The notes under the pieces: model-generated | The model's database searches: none | What the model saw: only the letters and a program-made list of their open reading frames with translations | What the model was told of the DNA's origin: nothing | Program-made: the position numbers and the translations under genes | From: Photobacterium kishitanii | GTDB lineage: Bacteria; Pseudomonadota; Gammaproteobacteria; Enterobacterales; Vibrionaceae | Direction of reading: 5' to 3' | Length of the DNA stretch: 64,000 nucleotides | NCBI RefSeq assembly: GCF_003026355.1 | Contig: NZ_PYON01000002.1 | Span: 372,001 to 436,000, forward strand | In this document: positions 55,991-64,000 of the stretch, one piece after another | Position numbering within the stretch: the stretch's first letter is position 1 | Layout: each line of letters begins with the position of its first letter

Positions 55991-57004
55991 TTAAAGCGAG
56001 GACGAGTGGAGAGTCATCACTGACTGCCTTTCGACTAAAGTTGCGTAAAAACAATGATTTCTAGGTAGGATGTCAATTTTATTCTTAAGTTTTAGGGCGA
56101 GTTTTGCTGCAAAATTTGACATTTCATCAATGGGATTATGCATAGTGGTAAGGCGAGGGTATATATAACGAGCTAACAAGATATCATCAAACCCGATAAT
56201 CGAAATATCTTTAGGGATTTGAATACCTTGCTCTTGTAGACTGGCCATTAATCCAGCAGCCATAACATCGTTAAAGGTTACAACCGCTGTTACTTCAGGA
56301 CATTGGTTTAAAAGTGCTTTGCCTGCGAGTTCACCGCCTTCCTCACTAAAGTCCTGACTAATTATCCAAGTAGAGTTAATATCAAGGCCTGCATTTTTCA
56401 TTGCATTACGATAGCCTTCTAATCGTTGGTTACGATCATCAAACGGTAGGTTACTGGTAATACATGCAATTTTTCGATGTCCATTCGCAATCAAGTAAGC
56501 AACTGAATCTGAAGATCCTTTACAGTTATCAATCCATACCGAACGGTTAGATATCTGAGCGATAGTGCGATTAAGTAGTACCATCGCTGGCAATTGAGCG
56601 CTATATCGAAGTAGGGTTGTATCATCAAGCATCTTTGCATGGACGACCATTGCTTCGCAGCCTTGGCTTATTAAAAAATCTAAACCTTCTTTTTCTCGTT
56701 GTGCGTTGTGGCCACCACTGACGACAACTAGCTGGCATCCTTGATGGCGAGCGACGGCTTCAACATGTTTAGCAATTAAGGCAAAAAAGGGATCGGCTAA
56801 ATTTCCGGTTAGTAAACCTAAGGTATTATTTTTCTTACAAGCTAGTGCAGCGGCACGTGCATCTCGAAGATAATTTAACTGTTTAATTGCTTTCTCAACC
56901 CGTTCAATAGTCATTGGCTCAACATAAGCAGATCGATTTATCACACGTGAAACAGTCGCGGTTGAAACACCAGCGAGAATTGCGACATCTTTAATGGTTG
57001 TCAT
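55991..57004 (-). CDS. LacI/GalR-family transcriptional repressor
   Basis: The ATG at 57004 gives a 337-residue regulator; a TTG three codons earlier is less likely. The N-terminal helix-turn-helix (T-I-K-D-V-A, then S-T-A-T-V-S-R-V-I-N) and hinge (Y-L-R-D-A-R-A-A-A-L) are typical, followed by a periplasmic-binding-protein-like effector domain with D-D-R-N-Q-R-L-E-G-Y and I-G-F-D-D-I-L. It lies upstream of the nhaC/malY operon on the same strand, with the palindromic operator between. By analogy with MalI it should repress the operon; the effector cannot be named. Confidence 0.92.
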   Translation of the reverse strand: MTTIKDVAILAGVSTATVSRVINRSAYVEPMTIERVEKAIKQLNYLRDARAAALACKKNNTLGLLTGNLADPFFALIAKHVEAVARHQGCQLVVVSGGHNAQREKEGLDFLISQGCEAMVVHAKMLDDTTLLRYSAQLPAMVLLNRTIAQISNRSVWIDNCKGSSDSVAYLIANGHRKIACITSNLPFDDRNQRLEGYRNAMKNAGLDINSTWIISQDFSEEGGELAGKALLNQCPEVTAVVTFNDVMAAGLMASLQEQGIQIPKDISIIGFDDILLARYIYPRLTTMHNPIDEMSNFAAKLALKLKNKIDILPRNHCFYATLVERQSVMTLHSSSL

Positions 57005-57096
57005 GAGTGTCAAGGTAGTTGCAAATAAAGTAGGAAGTGTAGCGTTATTTTTAAGAGGAATATGTGATGAAAATGCAAAAAAGAAAGATAAAGGAT

Positions 57097-57170
57097 TGGA
57101 GCGGATAACGGGAATCGAACCCGTGTCATTAGCTTGGGAAGCTAAGGTAATACCATTATACGATATCCGC
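57097..57170 (-). tRNA. tRNA-Gly (CCC anticodon)
   Basis: 74 bases on the minus strand with encoded CCA. Acceptor GCGGATA/TATCCGC, anticodon stem TTAGC/GCTAA with loop TTCCCAA (anticodon CCC), T arm ACGGG-TTCGATT-CCCGT. A promoter lies just upstream at 57182-57210. The small reading frame over it at 56994-57182 on the plus strand is not a gene. Confidence 0.95.
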
Positions 57171-57181
57171 TTGATGAGATA

Positions 57182-57210
57182 ACCATAAACATTTGAATGA
57201 TATGGGTCAA
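57182..57210 (-). promoter_or_regulatory. Sigma-70 promoter of tRNA-Gly
   Basis: On the minus strand TTGACC, a 17-base spacer and TATGGT, ending 12 bases before the tRNA. Fit to the -10 box is only partial. Confidence 0.5.
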
Positions 57211-57566
57211 CATAATTATTTGTTAATACTACGATTAGTACATAAATATGAATAAATTGCGCTATTTTGAGTGGTTTTTGTTAGACATAATATCAATTTG
57301 TACATTGTATATTATTAATCAATGACATGCGTAATTACCATCTTGGTTATATAAATTTATTCAATTTTTATATATTTCATGGTGACTAGTTCAATTACCT
57401 TACAATTGTTAGCTGAATTTGTAACAAAGTGTGTATTTTAAACGGTATTTTATATTCATGATTTTGTAGATGATCTAGGATACATGCATATGAATGCCAG
57501 CATCTGCATGTGTAAATACGCATGCCGTAGTGTCATCTTACTTTTAATGCACCTGAAGTATTAATA
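57211..57566. other. AT-rich intergenic region
   Basis: About 350 bases upstream of the diguanylate cyclase gene. No supportable gene. It is rich in ATGCAT-like words near 57480-57530 but no clear binding site was defined. Confidence 0.4.
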
Positions 57567-58915
57567 ATGAAGTTAAAAATAACCCCATCGAGTTTAGCGA
57601 TAGTCATTGCCTTATTATTAACATTAGTGGCAATTGAATTGTTTTTTTTTAATGAAAAACAACAATTTGAACTACAAAGTAAGAAAAATAATTTAGCTTT
57701 AGAGCAATGTGTATCAAAGATTATAAATAATGAAATTAATAATATAGTAGTGAGTTTAAAAACGTTTAATTTATTGTTTAAATCATATGATTATAATCCA
57801 TCAAAGTTTGAATCATTAGCAGAAAAATAATAGCAACAAATAAATCTATTTCAGAATTGCAATTTGCACCACAGGGGATTATTCAAATGACATATCCTCA
57901 TTCAAAAACTAATTCTGCAATTGGACATGATTTAAATAGATTAAAGAAAAGGAAAAACGGTGTTTCTTTATCAATAAAAAATAAAAGTTTTACCTTTATT
58001 GGCCCAGTTAAATTGATTCAAAACAATCAGTTGGCTTTTATTTTAAGGTTGCCTATTTTTGATGAAAGTTTAGATTTTGTCGGTTTTATTATTGCTATCA
58101 GTGGTGTAGAAAATATTAGTAAAAAGTTACCGTTTAAGGATTATTTATATAAAGTTGATGGCTTTAATCCTGATGGTGATATGTTAACGATATTTGATAA
58201 TCGTGTTGATAAATCTAGTGGTGTTGTAAATGTTTTTAATGTCGCAGTACCTAATGGACAATGGGTTTTCTCGATGAAAAAACCAACTTATAACGCTTAT
58301 GAATATAATATTATTCGTGTTTTATTATATGTTATGGTTTTTGTTTGTTTATTTTATATTTATAAGCGGGAACGTGAGATAGCATTAAAAAATACATTAA
58401 TTGTTGATGACAATAACATGTTAAGACAAGTCTCTTTCACTGATGAACTAACAAATATTCCTAATCGTCGATATATGAATGAGAAAATCAAACAAATATT
58501 TTCTACTCATATTACTTTAACGCACAGTATTGCTTTTCTTGATATTGATCACTTTAAAAGAGTTAATGATACTTATGGTCATGATGCTGGCGATAAAGTT
58601 TTAAAAGAATTTGCTGATATTTGTCTGAATAATGTGCGTTCGAGTGATGTCCTTGCACGTTGGGGCGGCGAAGAGTTTATTTTGTTTCTAGATAGAACGG
58701 GTAAAGATAACGCTGAAGAAGTTTGTGCACGTATTTTAAATACGGTTGAGCAGCATCAATTTTTATTTAAAGATCAAGTCATTCGTATTACTACCTCAAT
58801 AGGATTAGCATCATTCTCACCACAAGATGATCAAATAGAAGTGGTACTTAAAGGTATTGATGAGGCACTTTATCGCTCTAAAGATAATGGAAGAAATCGT
58901 ATTACCATAGTGTAA
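57567..58915 (+). pseudogene. Membrane diguanylate cyclase with a one-base frameshift
   Basis: The first part (57567-57830) encodes a signal anchor and the start of a periplasmic sensor, then meets TAA. The remainder continues in another frame from about 57831. Adding one A to the A5 run at 57823-57827 joins them: S-L-A-E-K then I-I-A-T-N-K, giving about 449 residues. The restored protein has two membrane segments, a CHASE-like periplasmic domain and a GGDEF domain with L-D-I-D-H-F-K, R-W-G-G-E-E-F and the inhibitory-site motif R-S-S-D just before it. The catalytic domain is intact. It may be a true loss, phase variation at the poly-A run, or a sequencing error. Confidence 0.8.
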
Positions 58916-58930
58916 CTATCTGATGTTATA

Positions 58931-58960
58931 AGTATTAACTACTGTTATGTAGTTAATACT
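58931..58960. terminator. Terminator between convergent genes
   Basis: Perfect 12-bp stem (58931-58942 with 58949-58960) with a six-base loop, between the diguanylate cyclase and acetyltransferase genes. Confidence 0.75.
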
Positions 58961-58981
58961 TTCTATGGTTTATTACGTTTT

Positions 58982-59461
58982 CTATATGGAACGATGCATA
59001 CAGACAGCACTGTCACCATAACTAGTTGGTGCTGATAAGCTGTTATCTATAATAAAGCCATACTTTTGCCAAAATTTGGCAGAATCTTGTACTGAAATTA
59101 ACGATACCGATTGATAGTTCATGGTATTAAGTACGCTAAAAAGATGGTCTATCAATAACTTAGGAATCCCTTGTCCTTGCTCTGTCGGAATTATTGCTAA
59201 ATCATGCAGATGTAGATGAATACTATCTATTACGGTACTTGTTTCATGTAATTTAGGCGTTGAGCCTTTATGGTAAGGATGGCTAATAAGGTAGCCTATG
59301 ACATGTTGTTGATCATCGAGACAAACAAAACAGGTTTGTGGTGATGCTGCTATTTTACTTTTTAAAACGTCGATACTTTCTGGAAAATCATCACCATAAG
59401 CAGCGTGTTGGATGCGCTCAATTTGTTGCCAATGTGATGATGTTATGGGGCTTATTTTCAT
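58982..59461 (-). CDS. GNAT-family N-acetyltransferase
   Basis: A 159-residue acetyl-CoA-dependent transferase. Motif A is visible as L-A-I-I-P-T-E-Q-G-Q-G-I-P near residue 90, and motif B as S-V-Q-D-S-A-K-F-W-Q-K-Y-G-F. The first half has the usual A-A-Y-G-D-D-F-P start. The substrate cannot be predicted. It is a lone gene, convergent with the diguanylate cyclase. Confidence 0.88.
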   Translation of the reverse strand: MKISPITSSHWQQIERIQHAAYGDDFPESIDVLKSKIAASPQTCFVCLDDQQHVIGYLISHPYHKGSTPKLHETSTVIDSIHLHLHDLAIIPTEQGQGIPKLLIDHLFSVLNTMNYQSVSLISVQDSAKFWQKYGFIIDNSLSAPTSYGDSAVCMHRSI

Positions 59462-59579
59462 TTTATAACTCGTAGTAATGACCAGATTTACTTATACCTA
59501 GCACTCATAATTAATGCAACACGATCACTATGCTTACTGCAAAATCAATTGTAACCAAAGTTGTATTTGCTGGTATTGT

Positions 59580-59593
59580 TATGTTATAACATA
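59580..59593 (+). promoter_or_regulatory. Zur-like operator palindrome
   Basis: TATGTTATAACATA, a perfect 14-bp palindrome containing the ATGTTATA word of gammaproteobacterial Zur boxes. It lies 66 bases before the 56-residue gene that opens the metal transporter operon. Zur is inferred; another metal regulator is possible. Confidence 0.6.
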
Positions 59594-59658
59594 TCAATAT
59601 TGTGGTGATAACTCTCATTATCGTCATTTTTTCTGTTGAATAATAAAAGAATATTGTG

Positions 59659-59829
59659 ATGAACAGTCAGCAAAGTCCTCATTCTACGATCAATGAATGT
59701 AATGATATAACATACCAAAAGAAAGCTAAGTACCGCTATTCATTGTTACTAACTGGTGTCTTCCAGCGTAGTGCTGTTGGTTTGATTATGATTGCCCTCC
59801 TGTGGTGGGTATTAAGCGACTTAATTTAG
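59659..59829 (+). CDS. 56-residue single-span membrane miniprotein
   Basis: Frame from ATG 59659 to TAG 59829. The first 30 residues are polar and basic (Q-K-K-A-K-Y-R-Y), then a hydrophobic segment G-L-I-M-I-A-L-L-W-W-V-L with an aromatic end. It ends eight bases before the ATP-binding subunit gene and follows the Zur-like palindrome, so it is probably the first gene of the metal transporter operon. I do not recognise a family; an accessory or regulatory peptide of the transporter is a guess. Confidence 0.6.
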   Translation: MNSQQSPHSTINECNDITYQKKAKYRYSLLLTGVFQRSAVGLIMIALLWWVLSDLI

Positions 59830-59837
59830 GTTTTATT

Positions 59838-60614
59838 ATGATCTCAGTAACGAACTTGACGGTTTATTACCGTAATAATATTGCACTTGATAATATCTCT
59901 TGCACTATTAAAGACGGCGATTTGGTCGCAATAGTTGGGCCTAATGGCGCCGGTAAATCGACATTGTTAAAAGTACTCATGAAGCAAATATCGCCGATGA
60001 CAGGAAAAGTGTGTTTAGGGCAGTATTCAATGAAAAATATTGCCTACTTACCTCAAAGTACCCACATTGATCGTAATTTTCCGATTACAGTTGAAGAGTT
60101 TATTTCATCTGGTGCTTGGCGAAGAAGTTCATTTTGGCGGCGTTTTACGCAAGCTGAATACCAAAAAATTTCACAAGCTTTGGTGACTGTGCAGCTATCA
60201 GGCATGGAGAAACGTCAAATTAGTGAATTATCTGGTGGACAGTTTCAACGAATGCTCTTTGCGCGAATGCTTATTCAAGATGCTCAAATATTATTATTAG
60301 ACGAGCCTTTTGCTGCTATTGATGCACAAACGACAGAAGATTTAATGGCTGTGATTAGAGATTGCCAGCAGCAAGGTAAAACAGTTGTTGCCGTAATGCA
60401 TGATTTGTCGTTAGTCGCTCGTTATTTTCCAGAAGCAATCTTGGTTGCAACGGAATTGATCGCAAATGGCAATACTAAAACAGTACTTCAAAGTCACCAT
60501 TTACAGCAGGCTGGATATCAGGCTTATTTAACCCCTTGTTTTGAGCAAATTAATGCCCTGTCGACACCCCAAAATGTTGCAATAAAACCGCAACAGGAGT
60601 GCCACCATGAGTGA
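59838..60614 (+). CDS. znuC: Zinc-type ABC transporter ATP-binding protein
   Basis: The ATG at 59838 (M-I-S-V-T-N-L) gives 258 residues; the frame from 59802 adds 12 residues overlapping the miniprotein. Walker A G-P-N-G-A-G-K-S-T, signature L-S-G-G-Q-F-Q-R and Walker B L-L-L-L-D-E-P-F are present. It powers import through the permease that follows and overlaps it by eight bases. Zinc is preferred because the binding protein has a His-rich loop; manganese is the alternative. Confidence 0.88.
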   Translation: MISVTNLTVYYRNNIALDNISCTIKDGDLVAIVGPNGAGKSTLLKVLMKQISPMTGKVCLGQYSMKNIAYLPQSTHIDRNFPITVEEFISSGAWRRSSFWRRFTQAEYQKISQALVTVQLSGMEKRQISELSGGQFQRMLFARMLIQDAQILLLDEPFAAIDAQTTEDLMAVIRDCQQQGKTVVAVMHDLSLVARYFPEAILVATELIANGNTKTVLQSHHLQQAGYQAYLTPCFEQINALSTPQNVAIKPQQECHHE

Positions 60615-61470
60615 AGCTATCCACTTTTTAATACAACCTTTTAGCGATTTTAATTTTATGCAGCGTGCCCTATGGGGATGCTTATTATTGAGTATTAGCG
60701 GCACACCAATCGGCGTCTTTTTAACTCTGCGGCGAATGAGTTTAACTGGGGATGCAATGTCACATGCCATTCTTCCAGGGGCGGCGATTGGTTTTTTGAT
60801 TTCAGGAATATCTGTTACTGCCATGACGATTGGTGGAGTGATTGCTGGTTGTATTGTCGCTATTTTAGCTGGCGTTGCTGCTCGACACTCAAAAGCAGAA
60901 GAAGATGCAAGTATGGCAGCATTTTATTTATTGTCGTTGGCACTAGGCGTACTCATTATCTCTTCAAAAGGCAGCAATATGGATTTATTGCATGTCTTAT
61001 TTGGTTCGACATTAGCACTTAATAATGCCGCCTTGATTTTGCTGACGTTAATTGCGTCGATAACAGTTATTACTTTAGCTGTGCTCTATCGTCCCTTAGT
61101 CATGGAATGTGTTGATCCTGCTTTTTTTAAGACGGTGAGTAAATTAAGTGGGGTTGCTCATTATGGTTTCTTGCTTTTACTGGTGCTTAATCTGGTCGCA
61201 GGTTTTCAGGCGCTCGGTACATTAATGGCCGTGGGATTAATGATTTTACCTGCAACCATTGCGCGCTTTTGGAGTGGACGATTAGGCGGCATGCTTATCA
61301 TTGCTTTTATTGCCTCGATCAGTAGCTGTTATATCGGTTTAATTCTTTCATATTATTTAGGTTTTGCGACCAGCCCATCAATTGTATTGGTAATGGGAGG
61401 GTTGTATTTGTTGTCACTATTATTTGGTCGCCAAGGTGGCATTGTTTTTAAAAATTGGAGTAAAAATTAG
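60607..61470 (+). CDS. znuB: Zinc-type ABC transporter permease
   Basis: A 287-residue integral membrane protein with about eight hydrophobic helices, of the ABC-3 family (ZnuB, SitC, MntB). Motifs: S-L-T-G-D-A-M-S-H-A-I-L-P-G near residue 43 and G-T-L-M-A-V-G-L-M-I-L-P-A in the second half. Its start overlaps the ATPase gene (ATGAGTGA) and its stop is one base before the binding-protein gene. Confidence 0.9.
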   Translation: MSEAIHFLIQPFSDFNFMQRALWGCLLLSISGTPIGVFLTLRRMSLTGDAMSHAILPGAAIGFLISGISVTAMTIGGVIAGCIVAILAGVAARHSKAEEDASMAAFYLLSLALGVLIISSKGSNMDLLHVLFGSTLALNNAALILLTLIASITVITLAVLYRPLVMECVDPAFFKTVSKLSGVAHYGFLLLLVLNLVAGFQALGTLMAVGLMILPATIARFWSGRLGGMLIIAFIASISSCYIGLILSYYLGFATSPSIVLVMGGLYLLSLLFGRQGGIVFKNWSKN

Positions 61471-61471
61471 G

Positions 61472-62443
61472 ATGTCAACGAAGTATTTATGGGATAAAAA
61501 AAATATTGTTGCTGCTGTTGTATTAGGTTTAGGTATTAGTTCATCAGCGATGGCTGATACAAAAATTCCGGTGGTTGCGAGTTTCTCAATTTTAGGCGAT
61601 TTAGTGTCTCAAGTTGGTGGTGAACATGTGACGGTAAAGGATTTAGTCGGCATTAATGGTGATGTTCATACTTATAGCCCTGCGCCAATGGATGCTGTGG
61701 CAGTGAAAGATGCCCGCTTAGTGGTAATTAATGGCCTGGGACTTGAAGGTTGGTTACCAAGATTAATGGAGTCAGCACATTTTAAAGGTGTAGAAGTTGT
61801 CGCTTCAAATGGGATTAATAAGCTAACGTTAGCGAAAGAACAATGTGATCACCATCATCATCCAGTAACGGAAGAAAAATGTGACTGCGATCACCATAAT
61901 CATCATCACCATCATGGTGTGTATGATCCTCATGCATGGAATAGTGTGACTAACGTTAAGACATACGTTAAAAACATCGAGGCAGGTTTGGTGAAAGTAG
62001 ATCCAGCTAACGCGAGTGATTATCAGCATAATGCACAAGTTTACCTACAAAAATTAGATAAACTTCAACTTGATATTCAGCAGCAGTTTGCCAATATACC
62101 AGCATCACAACGCGTTATTATTACTTCACACGATGCATTTCAGTATTTTTCACGTGATTATGATGTGACTTTTTTAGCACCGCAGGGAACGAGTACAGAT
62201 GCTGAAGCAAGTGCTGCTGATGTAGCAAATATTATTAATCAAGTACGCGATGATCATGTGCGTGCTGTGTTTATTGAAAATATTACCGATAATCGTATGG
62301 TTGAACAGATTAGCCAGGAAACTGGAGCCAAGATTGGTGGAAAGTTATACTCAGATGCTCTGTCAGGTCCCAATGAACCTGCAAGCTCATATATTAAATT
62401 GATGGAACATAACACGGCAACTATTTCTAATGCATTAAAGTAA
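61472..62443 (+). CDS. znuA: Metal-binding periplasmic protein, ZnuA-like, His-rich loop
   Basis: The ATG at 61472 gives 323 residues with a signal peptide ending S-S-A-M-A. Family motifs: N-G-D-V-H-T-Y-S-P (first metal His), D-P-H-A-W-N, and T-S-H-D-A-F. A loop at about 125-150 holds some 11 histidines with D and C residues, as in zinc-binding ZnuA proteins. It is the last gene of the operon. The sequence also resembles manganese-binding members, so the metal is inferred from the loop and the Zur-like box. Confidence 0.88.
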   Translation: MSTKYLWDKKNIVAAVVLGLGISSSAMADTKIPVVASFSILGDLVSQVGGEHVTVKDLVGINGDVHTYSPAPMDAVAVKDARLVVINGLGLEGWLPRLMESAHFKGVEVVASNGINKLTLAKEQCDHHHHPVTEEKCDCDHHNHHHHHGVYDPHAWNSVTNVKTYVKNIEAGLVKVDPANASDYQHNAQVYLQKLDKLQLDIQQQFANIPASQRVIITSHDAFQYFSRDYDVTFLAPQGTSTDAEASAADVANIINQVRDDHVRAVFIENITDNRMVEQISQETGAKIGGKLYSDALSGPNEPASSYIKLMEHNTATISNALK

Positions 62444-62506
62444 TATTGAAACTATCGATAATAACCAAATTATTAAAAATAGATTAATTTAGTTTAATAG
62501 TGGCTA

Positions 62507-62539
62507 ATAATCACCCATTTAGTCTTGGTGGGTGATTAT
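62507..62539 (+). terminator. Terminator candidate
   Basis: 11-bp perfect stem (62507-62517 with 62529-62539) after znuA, without a strong T run. The rest of the 319-base gap to 62763 is AT-rich and empty as far as I can see. Confidence 0.6.
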
Positions 62540-62762
62540 ATCATCTATTAAGTATAAGTGTTTTTTAATAATAAATGGTTTATCTATATTATATTTGATA
62601 GTTATTTATGGTTGTTTGCTTATTTTTGAAACTTGCGTAGTCGCTATTATAGTTGCGAGCATATTTTTAAGAATTTTGATTCCATTTTAAAGTATTAATC
62701 ATTTTATAAAAGTTGTTAGAATGCGCGCCGACGATTAAGTTATATTATTTTTTGGATTAAAA

Positions 62763-62981
62763 ATGGCTTCATTAGTAAGTTTTCTCTTATTACCGCATAA
62801 ACAATTAAGGTATCGTTTAATTTTTGCACGATTTAAAATTAAAAGTACTGAAAGAACGATTCGTTATTGCGTGAGCCATGGACTAAATAACAATCTCCAC
62901 TTTTTATTGCATCATTTAGATCGTTATTGCGCCGAATTTGAGGTGCTTTACGCGTTACTAATAAAAACTAAGTCATTATAA
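62763..62981 (+). CDS. Possible small basic protein
   Basis: A 72-residue frame with a basic, helix-like composition (R-Y-R-L-I-F-A-R-F-K-I-K) and a late run of histidines, L-L-H-H-L-D-R. No known family. There is no strong ribosome site before the ATG, so it may be a chance frame. Confidence 0.35.
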   Translation: MASLVSFLLLPHKQLRYRLIFARFKIKSTERTIRYCVSHGLNNNLHFLLHHLDRYCAEFEVLYALLIKTKSL

Positions 62982-63093
62982 ATCAATAAATAAAAACACC
63001 TTTTACTGGTTGATTACTAAATCTTTTGTTCGCTTGAGATCTCATGCGAAAAATCCAGTATCATACCAGCATGTTTATTTATAGTTACTAAGT

Positions 63094-64000
63094 ATGAAAA
63101 ATCCACAGGCCATTCCTTTAGTTGATGATGTTGATACATTAACTCGATTAAAAAAAGCATTTGTTGCGGGTATTTGGGCGACATTAGCCAGCATATCTAT
63201 TGGTTTTTTGTTTAAAGTCTGGTTGGCACAGTGGGTTGCAAAAGATGATTTAGCCTTATTCAATAGTGTGATTGATATTGTGTCATTATCATTGATTTTA
63301 ATGACAGGCTTCAGGTCTTCAATGGTTGTTACATACAGCCAGACCCATAATGATCATGACATTATAAATATATTTCGCTTTAGTTTAATTGTGATGGTGT
63401 TAATTACATGGGGATTAGTTTTACCTTATATAAAACACGAACTGCATATTAATGTTGGCTATTTTGAAATGGTCGGTGTTATTTTTGGTATGGGGCTAAA
63501 AATATACTTTACTAACTTAATTGCAATGTACCGTTTATATGAGGTTTCTAATAAAGTCACTTGGATTGAACCTACATCAAATGTCATCACATTTGTGTGT
63601 TGTTATTATATATTCCACTTTACGGCATTAGCTTCTCTTTTTTATAGTGTCATGGTCTCTTCCTTGATTGTTGCCCATTTCATGTATTGGAAGCGCAGAA
63701 AAGAAGTTGCTACGAAACCGTTCACAACTGTTCAGCTTGATCCTAATATGCGTAATTATGTGCGCAAAAGTTTCACTGCCTCTTTAGAAGCTGGGGCAAG
63801 CATTCTAATGATTTACGCTGCTGTATTGCTGACGATCACCCACTTTAGCTTAGATGAATTAGGTGATTTCCAAGTTGTAGTAAGACCAATATTTACCTAC
63901 ATGACAATGCTATTTGTGTTTCCTATCTATCGCTTTGTATTACCTGAATTGTCACAGAGTGTGCGTAAAGGAGAACATTTGCAAATACGTGCTATTCGTC
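63094..64000 (+). CDS. Polysaccharide flippase-like membrane protein (partial)
   Basis: Open from ATG 63094 (M-K-N-P-Q-A-I) to the window edge, 302 codons without a stop. At least seven hydrophobic segments alternate with short polar loops (for example I-W-A-T-L-A-S-I-S-I-G-F-L-F, and A-S-I-L-M-I-Y-A-A-V-L-L-T-I). The layout fits the MATE/Wzx-type flippases that move lipid-linked sugar units across the inner membrane. The C-terminus is outside the window; a polysaccharide locus may continue there. Confidence 0.65.
   Translation, partial: MKNPQAIPLVDDVDTLTRLKKAFVAGIWATLASISIGFLFKVWLAQWVAKDDLALFNSVIDIVSLSLILMTGFRSSMVVTYSQTHNDHDIINIFRFSLIVMVLITWGLVLPYIKHELHINVGYFEMVGVIFGMGLKIYFTNLIAMYRLYEVSNKVTWIEPTSNVITFVCCYYIFHFTALASLFYSVMVSSLIVAHFMYWKRRKEVATKPFTTVQLDPNMRNYVRKSFTASLEAGASILMIYAAVLLTITHFSLDELGDFQVVVRPIFTYMTMLFVFPIYRFVLPELSQSVRKGEHLQIRAIR

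Noticed and set aside
56994..57182. 62-residue frame across the tRNA-Gly
   Set aside because: It overlaps a clear tRNA gene and has no coding support.

Overview
The window is AT-rich gammaproteobacterial DNA. Gene content (a selenocysteine-dependent formate hydrogenlyase cluster driven by an FhlA-type activator and sigma-54 promoters, a NhaC/MalY pair under a LacI-type regulator, large secreted GEVED and DUF11 proteins) fits a marine Vibrionaceae member, most probably Photobacterium. That assignment is an inference; no 16S gene or other strict marker is present.

Region 1 (1-28400) is the most unusual part. It holds three tandem paralogous giant secreted proteins (the first only as its C-terminal end at 1-240, then 1421 and 2428 residues). 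After a terminator and a near-consensus sigma-54 promoter at 12359 come a 160-residue single-domain secreted protein, an 1114-residue repeat protein, a 2219-residue protein with a C-terminal outer-membrane beta-barrel, an OmpA-like lipoprotein and a 921-residue repeat protein. Six of the secreted products end in related DUF11-like domains that stop a few residues after a final beta-strand (typically Y-R-V-x-V-K-stop). Three share an N-terminal module containing a G-x-x-I-x-N-x-A motif. I read this as one uncharacterised surface-structure system: large repeat subunits, a small capping or adaptor subunit, a barrel that may export or anchor them, and a peptidoglycan tether. Two lipoprotein genes (Sel1 repeats; DUF4136) follow.

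Region 2 (28618-32142) is the selenocysteine machinery: tRNA-Sec (selC), selA and selB. The tRNA acceptor stem appears to carry a bulge.

Region 3 (32192-50931) is a full formate hydrogenlyase module: hycBCDEFGHI, hydN and fdhF (with an in-frame UGA and SECIS hairpin), fhlA, fdhD, hupE, hypF, hypA and hypB. Two sigma-54 promoters (32347 and 40216) each have a cluster of GAC-N7-GTC or related TGTCGA motifs 100-190 bp upstream, which are probable FhlA enhancer sites. The selenocysteine genes next door supply FdhF. HupE and an exceptionally histidine-rich HypB handle nickel. hypC, hypD and hypE are not in the window.

Region 4 (51120-64000) is mixed: a small lipoprotein, two unrecognised genes, a malY-like/nhaC operon with a 28-bp perfect palindromic operator, a CRP-like site and a LacI-family regulator, tRNA-Gly(CCC), a membrane diguanylate cyclase broken by a one-base frameshift in a poly-A run, a GNAT acetyltransferase, and a zinc-type ABC transporter operon that begins with a 56-residue membrane miniprotein behind a Zur-like palindrome. 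A Wzx/MATE-like flippase runs off the right edge.
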